Notes under the pieces: model-generated
The model's input: the letters and a program-made list of their open reading frames with translations, nothing else
Databases searched by the model: none
What the model was told of the DNA's origin: nothing
NCBI GenBank assembly: GCA_022701475.1
Contig: JAKOOI010000087.1
Location: 1-5,757, forward strand
Length of the DNA stretch: 5,757 nucleotides
Source of the DNA: Weeksellaceae bacterium
GTDB lineage: Bacteria; Bacteroidota; Bacteroidia; Flavobacteriales; Weeksellaceae
Reading direction: 5' to 3'
Translations under genes and position numbers: made by a program
Shown: positions 1 through 5,483 of the stretch, in pieces
Position numbering within the stretch: position 1 is the stretch's first letter
How the letters are laid out: every line of letters starts with the position of its first letter

Positions 1-858
1 CTGAATCAATCTTGACCACTGTTGATGATGGATTAGGATATATTTTTACCTCAGAAGATATTCCGTCATTCCCTTTGGCAAAGGCAGCTCCCTTTTCACT
101 CAGCCTGTCCGGATAGACAAAATTCGAAATCGTACATGGACTGATGTAAGCCTGAAACATACTTTCGGCAACTGCATTTACTGAGAATCCCGGATTTAAA
201 TCCACATTTAAGCCTGCCTTATAATTAATAATCAGCTGATTATTTACAGGAGAAGATGCAAAAATTGATTTTGAAGCCTGGAAATTCTGGTTTGCGGATA
301 CCGGTACCGTAATATATAAAACATCAGGACACGTATTTTCAGGCTGACCGGCTACCGGTAATAACTGCGGGAACGTATAACCGCTGTTGATATTCGGGCC
401 TATATTGACCGCTTCAAAATTATTGACTGCAGTATTATAACTGCCGGATTCCGTATTGCGCATACTGTTTATCCCTGCTGCCACATTGATGTCTCCGCTG
501 GTCATCAGGGACATGGCATTACCTCCGACAGCCACATTGTTGGAACCCGTTGACTATGTCAGGGCCCCTATCCCAAAGACGGTATTCTGGTTCCCTAAGG
601 AATTATTCACTCCACACCAAATAGAAGGCTCTTTCCCCAGATTTGTCCCGGATAATCAATGCCATAGAAAACGAATCGGCCGGTAGGCGTCATGCGCATA
701 TTTTCAGTATTATTAACTTTAAAAGTAAGCGATTGGTTGTCTGCAGTCCCGACAAAATCAGATGAAGAGTTAGTTCCTGCATTTCCTGCAAGGTTCCAGG
801 ATTGAGCTTGGACTGTCAGGCTTAAGACAGCAGTTACCAGGATGATGTTTTTTTTCAC
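1..858 (-). pseudogene. Broken T9SS-secreted surface protein (frameshift plus stop; 3' end off window)
   Basis: The intact protein would be exported by Sec and then carried across the outer membrane by type IX secretion. The first frame (858-607, GTG start) begins with a signal peptide, MKKNIILVTAVLSLTVQA, then the WNLAGNAGT and FVGTADN motifs common at the start of Bacteroidota fibre-like surface proteins. It stops at 609-607 after 83 residues. Homologous coding resumes in another frame from about 610 to 1, interrupted by an in-frame TAG at 556-554. That frame shows about four 17-residue repeats of the type GSNNVAVGGNAM (YadA-head-like), then a segment with YKAGLNVDLNPGF and an AYISPC ending that resembles the 3-coathanger stack domain, then EVKIYPNPSS, the start of a T9SS type A sorting domain. 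Two lesions about 55 bp apart argue for real decay over a single sequencing error. The GTG start may be a further degraded ATG. Function of the parent protein is unknown beyond secretion. Confidence 0.82.
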
Positions 859-883
859 GGTTAAAGTAATTTTTTTGTTTGTT

Positions 884-891
884 CAAATATA
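884..891 (-). promoter_or_regulatory. Bacteroidota -7 box (TATATTTG) for the broken T9SS gene
   Basis: On the minus strand TATATTTG fits the Bacteroidota -7 consensus TAnnTTTG exactly. It sits 25 bp upstream of the GTG at 858, which would give a leader of roughly 15-20 nt ending in an A-rich tract. The place where a -33 TTG should lie is a T-run without a clear TTG, so the upstream half is weak. If active, it would transcribe a message that cannot yield the full protein. Confidence 0.5.
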
Positions 892-1048
892 ATTGTCATT
901 CGTGATAAAAAAATTATATAATTTCAGGTTATTATTCCAATTTTTCCACTTTTTGGCATGCCTCATTGCATTGATATCACTGTTTTACCAGGTAAAAATC
1001 AATTGACATGTATGAAAATGTGGATTGCCTGACGAAGGTTCTGAATTT

Positions 1049-1103
1049 CAGTTTCGTTACCGGAAGTTCTGAAGGTCGAAACTGTTTTTCAGTTACCCGG
1101 AAG
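1049..1103. repeat. Cluster of short inverted and direct repeats
   Basis: CAGTTTCG (1049-1056) and CGAAACTG (1077-1084) form a perfect 8-bp inverted repeat with a 20-base spacer. AACTG-TTTTT-CAGTT (1080-1094) is a second, smaller inverted repeat overlapping it. GTTACCGGAAG (1056-1066) recurs as GTTACCCGGAAG (1092-1103) with one inserted C. The two inverted repeats share bases, so they would be alternative foldings. This could be a chance pattern, decayed sequence or a small structured RNA; nothing links it to a neighbouring gene. Confidence 0.3.
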
Positions 1104-1367
1104 GGAAATCCTGGTAAAGAACGGCTTTGTTTATTTAAATGACCGGAGCAGGAAAAGCAGATCGGATTGGGTAAGAAAGAAAATCTTAATGGTGGAATGT
1201 GAAATAAAGGGTAATCAGTAAATACAGCAGCCCGTTCATCTTATAATGTTGATATGGATCCCTCAGTATTCCCGTAATCCGGCAAATCCCTATGACCGGA
1301 CCTGTGGTCAAACAGGTGAATTACCTTAATGCCCGAATATACGCAAAGCGGCGGATCACCGGAAAAG

Positions 1368-2099
1368 CTATTTTGTACACACCAGTACTTTCTCGTTCCC
1401 GGAAAAACCATAATACGAATCTACAGAGAAAGATTTTACCTCTACCTGAAAACCGGCTTCGCTCAGTCTGGATTTCAGCCCTTCTACAGAATAAATCCTC
1501 ACATGGTCTTCCTGTCCGAAATGCTTCAGCCGTCCCTCATCTGTATCAATGGAATCGTCCTCGTATGTTTCGCCTTCTTTGAACGGAGTCTGGATAAGGG
1601 TTTTCCCGTTCTTTCTGAGCACACGGTAAAGCTCATCCATCGCTTTTCTGTCCTCAATGATATGTTCCAGAATGTGATAACAGATAATGAGATCAAAAGA
1701 TCCGTCTTTACAGCTTATTGCGGTAATGTCATAGCGGTAATCCGCTATAAAATCGTTCCCGAAATCCGTAGCATGATACCGGATACCGGTTTTTCGCTTC
1801 CACTTGCGGTATAAAACCCTGAAAGGTGAAAAATCGAGAACTTCCATATTCTCTTTAAGAAACTCTTCCGTTAACAGTTTATAAAGCCGCCTCGTCCGGG
1901 AAATGCTGCCGCATACGGGACAGATCTGGTCTCCGTTTGCAAGTCGGGCAAAATGCCTGAGTTTCGTTTCGCACACATTGCATTTATTATTGCTTCCCCT
2001 GTAAAAAGGAACCAGTATTTTTCTCAGCCTTTCTTCATTTTCGAAGAGGATTTTTCTTGGAATGATCTTTCTGACAGCCGACTTTAAAAAATTATACAT
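1368..2099 (-). CDS. Class I SAM-dependent methyltransferase with N-terminal zinc-ribbon-like motif
   Basis: Predicted cytoplasmic methyltransferase (Methyltransf_11 type) moving a methyl group from S-adenosylmethionine to an unknown acceptor; relatives often sit with glycan or surface-polymer genes, but no such neighbour is visible. Counting from ATG 2099 it has 243 residues. A CNVC...CPVCG pair (about residues 40-63) looks like a zinc ribbon. The Rossmann core follows: a motif I region EVLDFSPF (about 86-93) that lacks the usual GxGxG, an acidic residue in ATDFGND, then SFDLIICYHILEHI and ELYRVLRKNGKTLIQTPF, and a late EDHVRIYS motif. A TTG at 2126 would extend the frame by nine residues. 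I prefer the ATG because the TTG lies within a candidate -7 box and the family usually starts near MYNFL. The gene is divergent from the lipoprotein gene and seems to stand alone. Substrate is unknown. Confidence 0.85.
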   Translation of the reverse strand: MYNFLKSAVRKIIPRKILFENEERLRKILVPFYRGSNNKCNVCETKLRHFARLANGDQICPVCGSISRTRRLYKLLTEEFLKENMEVLDFSPFRVLYRKWKRKTGIRYHATDFGNDFIADYRYDITAISCKDGSFDLIICYHILEHIIEDRKAMDELYRVLRKNGKTLIQTPFKEGETYEDDSIDTDEGRLKHFGQEDHVRIYSVEGLKSRLSEAGFQVEVKSFSVDSYYGFSGNEKVLVCTK

Positions 2100-2123
2100 G
2101 AGGAAAAATGGAATTTTGGTCGT

Positions 2124-2141
2124 CAAAATAACGAAAATTTA
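2124..2141 (-). promoter_or_regulatory. Candidate -7 boxes for the methyltransferase gene
   Basis: Two near-matches to TAnnTTTG lie on the minus strand: TAAATTTT (2141-2134) and TTATTTTG (2131-2124), each with one mismatch. Either would start transcription within about 30 nt upstream of the ATG at 2099 and would make the TTG at 2126 an unlikely start codon. No good -33 TTG was found, so this is a weak call. Confidence 0.3.
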
Positions 2142-2145
2142 TCTG

Positions 2146-2164
2146 AATTCCTTTTCAGGGAATT
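2146..2164. repeat. Short inverted repeat between divergent genes
   Basis: AATTCC (2146-2151) and GGAATT (2159-2164) pair around the seven-base spacer TTTTCAG. It lies in the 134-bp gap between the divergent methyltransferase and lipoprotein genes, just upstream of the candidate promoter on each side. It could be an operator or a chance A/T-rich palindrome. The same AATTCCTT string reappears in the hairpin at 2758-2780. Confidence 0.25.
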
Positions 2165-2190
2165 AATTTATGCACATCTTTTTTCTCTGC

Positions 2191-2198
2191 TGAATTTG
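2191..2198 (+). promoter_or_regulatory. Candidate -7 box (TGAATTTG) for the DUF6438 lipoprotein gene
   Basis: TGAATTTG matches TAnnTTTG at all but one position and lies 35 bp upstream of the ATG at 2234. The resulting leader of about 28 nt ends in the A/T-rich tract AAAAAATTACTT, a normal Bacteroidota initiation context without a Shine-Dalgarno motif. No clear -33 element was seen. Confidence 0.35.
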
Positions 2199-2233
2199 GA
2201 ACAGTTCTTGGAGAAGTCCATAAAAAATTACTT

Positions 2234-2722
2234 ATGAAATATGTATTAGGCCTTTGCGCATTTATTTTCCTGTTTTCATGTACTGCGCAGAAAATGAATT
2301 CTGCCTATGCTTCCATTGAATATGAAGCCGGGCCTTGTTTCGGGTCGTGCCCTATTTTTAAAATGACGATCAATCCGGACAGAACTGCCACGCTGGAAGC
2401 GGAACATTTCAATTTTTCAAAGGAATTTTCAAAAGGTGAATTCGATAAGCCCAGGGAAGGTACGTTTAAAGGAACCATTAAGGAAGCGGATTACAACCGG
2501 CTTATCACATTGCTTGACGGCTTGAATGTAAAAGGGCTGAACGCCAAATACGGTGAAAGGAATATCTCCGATCTGCCTACTTCTTATTTACGCATCAGGT
2601 TCCGTGACGGGAGCATGAAGAATACAGAAGATTACGGAAAAAGGGGCACGGAAAAGCTGGCAGCACTTTATAAATTTTTCGAAGATTTAAGAAATAATCA
2701 GCAGTGGACAAAAGTAAATTAA
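2234..2722 (+). CDS. DUF6438 domain-containing lipoprotein
   Basis: Predicted 162-residue envelope lipoprotein of unknown function. The N-terminus is a short hydrophobic signal with a lipobox, LFSC, that puts the lipidated cysteine at residue 16. The mature part fits the DUF6438 pattern: an early GPCFGSCP motif (Cys35 and Cys39), a beta-rich stretch with TINPDRTATLEA, GTFKGTI, an acidic YNRLITLLD helix, ISDLPTSYLRIRF and DYGKRGTEKL (133-142). The length is usual for a single-domain member. The residues after the lipidated cysteine (TAQKMN) lack the acidic run linked to surface export of Flavobacteriia lipoproteins, so a periplasm-facing anchor is the simpler guess. The two conserved cysteines could form a disulfide or bind a ligand; this is inference. 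The gene is followed by the helicase on the same strand, but a promoter and a hairpin lie between them, so co-transcription is probably limited. Confidence 0.85.
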   Translation: MKYVLGLCAFIFLFSCTAQKMNSAYASIEYEAGPCFGSCPIFKMTINPDRTATLEAEHFNFSKEFSKGEFDKPREGTFKGTIKEADYNRLITLLDGLNVKGLNAKYGERNISDLPTSYLRIRFRDGSMKNTEDYGKRGTEKLAALYKFFEDLRNNQQWTKVN

Positions 2723-2742
2723 CCACTTAAAAATATTTACGT

Positions 2743-2750
2743 TACCTTTG
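2743..2750 (+). promoter_or_regulatory. Bacteroidota -7 box (TACCTTTG) for the helicase gene
   Basis: TACCTTTG is an exact match to TAnnTTTG, in the context TTACCTTTGCA that is common in Flavobacteriia promoters. It lies 20 bp after the lipoprotein stop codon. Transcription would begin near 2757, leaving a leader of about 50 nt before the TTG start at 2810. The -33 region shows no good TTG. The predicted start falls at the edge of the hairpin at 2758-2780. Confidence 0.6.
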
Positions 2751-2757
2751 CATACAT

Positions 2758-2785
2758 AATTCCTTCTTTTTGAAGGAATTTTTAT
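2758..2785 (+). terminator. Perfect hairpin with T-run between the lipoprotein and helicase genes
   Basis: AATTCCTTC (2758-2766), loop TTTTT, and GAAGGAATT (2772-2780) form a 9-bp perfect stem followed directly by a T-run. This is the shape of an intrinsic terminator, with a fairly A/T-rich stem, and would end the lipoprotein transcript. Because the helicase -7 box lies upstream of it, the hairpin would also be the very 5' end of the helicase mRNA, where it could stabilise the message or attenuate it. Confidence 0.65.
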
Positions 2786-2809
2786 TGTAAATTATAAAAA
2801 ACGATTCAT

Positions 2810-4123
2810 TTGAATTTTACAGACTTAAATTTAATAGACCCGATTGCCAAGGCAGTTCAGGAACAAGGATACACTACTCCTACCCCGATCCAGGAAAGAT
2901 CTATTCCTGATATCCTTCAGGGCAGGGACTTTTTGGGTTGCGCGCAGACCGGAACCGGTAAGACAGCTGCCTTTTCCATTCCTATTTTACAGAATCTTTC
3001 TAAAAATAAGACGCCGAACAGGCATATCAAAGCTTTAATACTCACCCCTACCAGAGAGCTGGCCATCCAGATCGAAGAAAACATCAAAGCCTACGGAAAA
3101 TACCTTCCGCTGAAGCATCTGGTTATCTTCGGAGGAGTAAAACAGGGGAATCAGGAAATCGCGCTCAGAAAAGGAGTGGATATCCTGGTGGCGACTCCCG
3201 GGAGACTGCTTGATTTTATCGCGCAGGGAATCATCAGCCTGAAAAACCTTGAAATTTTCGTACTGGATGAAGCCGACAGGATGCTGGATATGGGTTTTGT
3301 GCATGATGTAAAAAGAATCATCAAGCTTCTGCCACAGAAAAGACAGACCCTGTTTTTCTCTGCTACCATGCCTGCGGAAATCCAGAAACTGGCAGACTCG
3401 ATCCTGAATAATCCGGTAAAGGTGGAAGTGACCCCGGTTTCCTCTACTGCAGAAACCATCAAACAATCGGTATATTTTGTTGAGAAAGACAATAAGCTTG
3501 ACCTTCTTACCCACATTTTAAAGAACGACATCTCCGATTCCGTACTGGTGTTCTCACGAACGAAGCATGGAGCTGATAAAATCGCCAGAAAGCTTCAGAA
3601 AGACCATCTTACTGCGGAAGCCATCCATGGAAACAAATCGCAGAATGCCCGTCAGAATGCCCTGAGTAATTTCAAATCCGGAAAAACCAGAGTCCTGGTT
3701 GCTACGGATATTGCAGCCAGAGGAATTGATATCGACGAGCTTAAGTACGTTGTCAATTTCGAGCTCTCCGACGTATCGGAGACCTATGTTCACCGTATCG
3801 GCAGGACGGGAAGAGCCGGAGCGGAAGGAACCTCCATTTCCTTTGTTGACGGACTGGACCTGATGAACCTTAAAAATACGGAGAAACTCATCGGTATGAA
3901 GATTCCGATTGTGAAGGACCATCCTTTCCATACGGATAACCTGGTAGCCCAGAAAAGGGATTCCAATAACAAGCCCTTTATGCCCCGTACAGACCGCCCG
4001 AAAGCAGGAGGAGGATCCGGTGCACCAAGGTCCGGCGGAAACAACAGGAACAAACCGGAATCCGGCGGAGCTTCAACCGGCTTCAGCAAACCTAAGAATA
4101 AGAATTTCACAAGAAAGAAATAA
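2810..4123 (+). CDS. rhlE: DEAD-box ATP-dependent RNA helicase, RhlE group
   Basis: ATP-driven RNA-unwinding enzyme acting in the cytoplasm; bacterial relatives work in ribosome assembly, RNA turnover and cold growth. All helicase motifs are present in the 437 residues: Q motif with Gln28, motif I AQTGTGKT (45-52), PTRELA (80-85), TPGRLLD (129-135), DEAD (153-156), SAT (184-186), VLVFSRT (245-251), ATDIAARGID (298-307) and HRIGRTGR (328-335). The IEKLIG-like segment after motif VI and the short tail fit RhlE. Residues from about 380 form a disordered, basic tail rich in Gly, Ser, Asn, Arg and Lys that probably adds RNA affinity. The start is a TTG; family members commonly begin MNFTDLNLI, exactly the sequence read from it, and no ATG lies nearby. 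It has its own promoter and terminator, so it is probably monocistronic. Confidence 0.95.
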   Translation: MNFTDLNLIDPIAKAVQEQGYTTPTPIQERSIPDILQGRDFLGCAQTGTGKTAAFSIPILQNLSKNKTPNRHIKALILTPTRELAIQIEENIKAYGKYLPLKHLVIFGGVKQGNQEIALRKGVDILVATPGRLLDFIAQGIISLKNLEIFVLDEADRMLDMGFVHDVKRIIKLLPQKRQTLFFSATMPAEIQKLADSILNNPVKVEVTPVSSTAETIKQSVYFVEKDNKLDLLTHILKNDISDSVLVFSRTKHGADKIARKLQKDHLTAEAIHGNKSQNARQNALSNFKSGKTRVLVATDIAARGIDIDELKYVVNFELSDVSETYVHRIGRTGRAGAEGTSISFVDGLDLMNLKNTEKLIGMKIPIVKDHPFHTDNLVAQKRDSNNKPFMPRTDRPKAGGGSGAPRSGGNNRNKPESGGASTGFSKPKNKNFTRKK

Positions 4124-4129
4124 CAAGAG

Positions 4130-4157
4130 AAAAGCCTTCCGTCCGGAAGGCTTTTTT
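4130..4157 (+). terminator. Strong intrinsic terminator between convergent genes
   Basis: AAAAGCCTTCC (4130-4140), loop GTCC, and GGAAGGCTTTT (4145-4155) form an 11-bp perfect stem with a GC-rich core and a T-run, six nucleotides after the helicase stop codon. In reverse it keeps the stem but has a shorter, interrupted T-run (TTTTCTCTT), so it may also end the tatD transcript from the other side. Confidence 0.92.
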
Positions 4158-4177
4158 ATGGATAAAGGCGTGGTTTT

Positions 4178-4945
4178 TTAGGAATGCACAAATATGCCGG
4201 CAGCATTAGCTGTAGTTGCGCTGTCGATTTCCGCGAAATTCTTTCCGTAGATGTCCACCAGCTTTCCGGCTACCAGGTCAAGATAGGCGCTTTCATTCCG
4301 CTTTCCGCGGTAAGGAACCGGAGCCAGGTACGGAGCGTCGGTTTCCAGTACAATTTTGTCCAGCGGAATTTCATGGAGGAACTGATCGATCTTCCCGTTC
4401 TTAAATGTGACTACCCCACCGATGCCCAGGATAAAATTAAGATCAATGGCATGTCTTGCCTGCTCCAGGTTTCCTGAAAAGCAGTGGAATATTCCCCGCA
4501 ACTTCGGATGTTTCTTTCTTTGCAGTACCTCAAAGGTTTCTTCAAAGCTTTCCCGGGTATGGATTACAATAGGGAGGTCTTTCTCAATAGCCCAGTCGAT
4601 CTGCTGTTCAAAAGCTTTTACCTGAATGTCCAGCGTGGATTTATCCCAATACAGGTCGATCCCGATTTCCCCTACAGCCGGAAAATGCCGCTGGTCCAGA
4701 TAATCCCTGACGATTTTCAGTTCTTCCTGCCAGGTTTCCGGTTTTACATAGCAGGGGTGCAGCCCCATCATGGAAAATATCTGGCCGGGATACGCTGCTT
4801 CCAGCTCCAGCATCTTCCCATGGGATTCCGAGTCGATGGCAGGAAGGTAAAAATTAGTAATTCCTTTATCGACTGCTCTCTGAATGGCTTCTGCACGGTC
4901 TTCATCGAATTCTTCAGCATACAGATGGGTATGGGTATCTATCAT
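4178..4945 (-). CDS. tatD: TatD family metal-dependent hydrolase (DNase)
   Basis: Cytoplasmic metal-dependent phosphoesterase of the amidohydrolase superfamily; characterised relatives are 3'-5' exonucleases on DNA or RNA linked to repair and degradation. The 255-residue length is normal. Metal and catalytic positions are visible in order: DTHTH at the N-terminus (His5, His7), Glu93 in VGEIGID, His129 in IVIHTRES, His154 in GIFHCFSG and Asp203 in LETDAPYLAP, followed by PYRGKRNE. Start is ATG 4945, preceded by an A-rich tract. The gene is last in a minus-strand run, 10 bp after the DUF4269 gene, with no room for a promoter of its own in the gap. It faces the helicase, separated by the terminator at 4130-4157. 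Despite the family name there is no evidence of a role in Tat protein export. Confidence 0.95.
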   Translation of the reverse strand: MIDTHTHLYAEEFDEDRAEAIQRAVDKGITNFYLPAIDSESHGKMLELEAAYPGQIFSMMGLHPCYVKPETWQEELKIVRDYLDQRHFPAVGEIGIDLYWDKSTLDIQVKAFEQQIDWAIEKDLPIVIHTRESFEETFEVLQRKKHPKLRGIFHCFSGNLEQARHAIDLNFILGIGGVVTFKNGKIDQFLHEIPLDKIVLETDAPYLAPVPYRGKRNESAYLDLVAGKLVDIYGKNFAEIDSATTANAAGIFVHS

Positions 4946-4955
4946 ATCTTTTCTT

Positions 4956-5483
4956 TTATAATTTCAGGAGATCTTCATACGGGCTTTTCAATCCCAGCAA
5001 CATTCCGAATGCCGGCTCCGTTTTGATCCCTCTTTTCTTCAGGTTTATTATCTCTTGTTTAAAATCTTCTCCTTTTTCCTGTAATATTCTGTATTCGGCT
5101 ATCATGTGCCGATAAGCATTCTGTAAAGTAGCCGGCTTGTTCTGCCCGAAAATTTCTATCGGGAACTCTTCCAGCATGAAATGTATTACGATTGATTTCT
5201 CTCCGCCAATGCTGCTGTTCTCAACAGCAACCTCGGTGTTTTCAGGCATGATCTTACTGAGAACCAGCTCCTGTAGCAGATTCCCTTCAAGATCAGGGTC
5301 TATTTGACAGATAATATCCAGGTCGCTCCCTTCGACATCGATTCCGATGGGAAAAGTTCCCGCCAGTACCGGGTGATAATCCTGTAACACGTCGAAAACC
5401 CTGTACTTCATAAGTACTTCACAGGCTCTCTGCTGGCGCAGGTTTCCGCTTTTCAGATACTCCAGTGTCCTAAAATCAATCAT
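4956..5483 (-). CDS. DUF4269 domain-containing protein, nucleotidyltransferase-like
   Basis: Protein of 175 residues matching the DUF4269 pattern throughout. AGTFPIGIDVEGSDLDIICQ (41-60) resembles the GS-x-D-x-D site of nucleotidyltransferase-fold enzymes, with Asp54 and Asp56 as the likely metal ligands. Further conserved parts are IEIFGQNKPATLQNAYRHM (109-127) and KTEPAFGMLLGL (154-165), ending in SPYEDLL. The family is uncharacterised; transfer of a nucleotide to a small molecule, RNA or protein is an inference from the fold only. The ATG at 5483 overlaps the stop of the GSCFA gene by 8 bp, so translation is probably coupled, and tatD follows after 10 bp. No signal peptide or membrane segment is seen, so it should be cytoplasmic. 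Confidence 0.85.
   Translation of the reverse strand: MIDFRTLEYLKSGNLRQQRACEVLMKYRVFDVLQDYHPVLAGTFPIGIDVEGSDLDIICQIDPDLEGNLLQELVLSKIMPENTEVAVENSSIGGEKSIVIHFMLEEFPIEIFGQNKPATLQNAYRHMIAEYRILQEKGEDFKQEIINLKKRGIKTEPAFGMLLGLKSPYEDLLKL

Larger units (their letters stand above)
859..1367. other. Gene-poor intergenic region
   Basis: No convincing gene is seen here. Its 3' limit in this window is the start of the broken T9SS gene, and its far end is the stop of the methyltransferase. The longest open frames are a 44-codon plus-strand frame (ATG 1008, stop 1140-1142) and a minus-strand frame of almost 90 codons between about 1240 and 970 with no usable early start. Neither has recognisable protein character. 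A minus-strand 44-codon stretch (1320-1186) has a hydrophobic end and is treated as a possible relic. A 6-bp inverted repeat (ACCTGT 1300-1305, ACAGGT 1312-1317) lies downstream of the methyltransferase but has no T-run, so it is a poor terminator. No tRNA, rRNA, CRISPR or insertion-sequence end was found. Confidence 0.6.

Noticed and set aside
456..686. 76-codon plus-strand open frame
   Set aside because: It is antisense to the broken T9SS gene, whose restored frame gives clear domain motifs, and has no protein character of its own.
1008..1142. 44-codon plus-strand frame with ATG in the intergenic region
   Set aside because: No promoter, no recognisable motif and a composition that does not look coding; length is expected by chance.
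970..1240. Minus-strand frame of almost 90 codons without stop
   Set aside because: No usable start codon near its 5' end and an odd Phe/Pro/Ser/Arg-rich translation; treated as chance openness.
1300..1317. ACCTGT/ACAGGT inverted repeat as the methyltransferase terminator
   Set aside because: Only six base pairs and no T-run follows it on the minus strand.
1329..1814. 161-codon plus-strand open frame
   Set aside because: Shadow of the methyltransferase on the other strand; the minus-strand frame carries the cysteine pairs and methyltransferase motifs.
2100..2126. Nine-residue N-terminal extension of the methyltransferase from a TTG start
   Set aside because: The TTG falls inside a candidate -7 box and the ATG at 2099 gives the usual family N-terminus; not fully excluded.
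4484..5026. 180-codon plus-strand open frame
   Set aside because: Antisense shadow of tatD and the end of the DUF4269 gene, both of which have strong family motifs.
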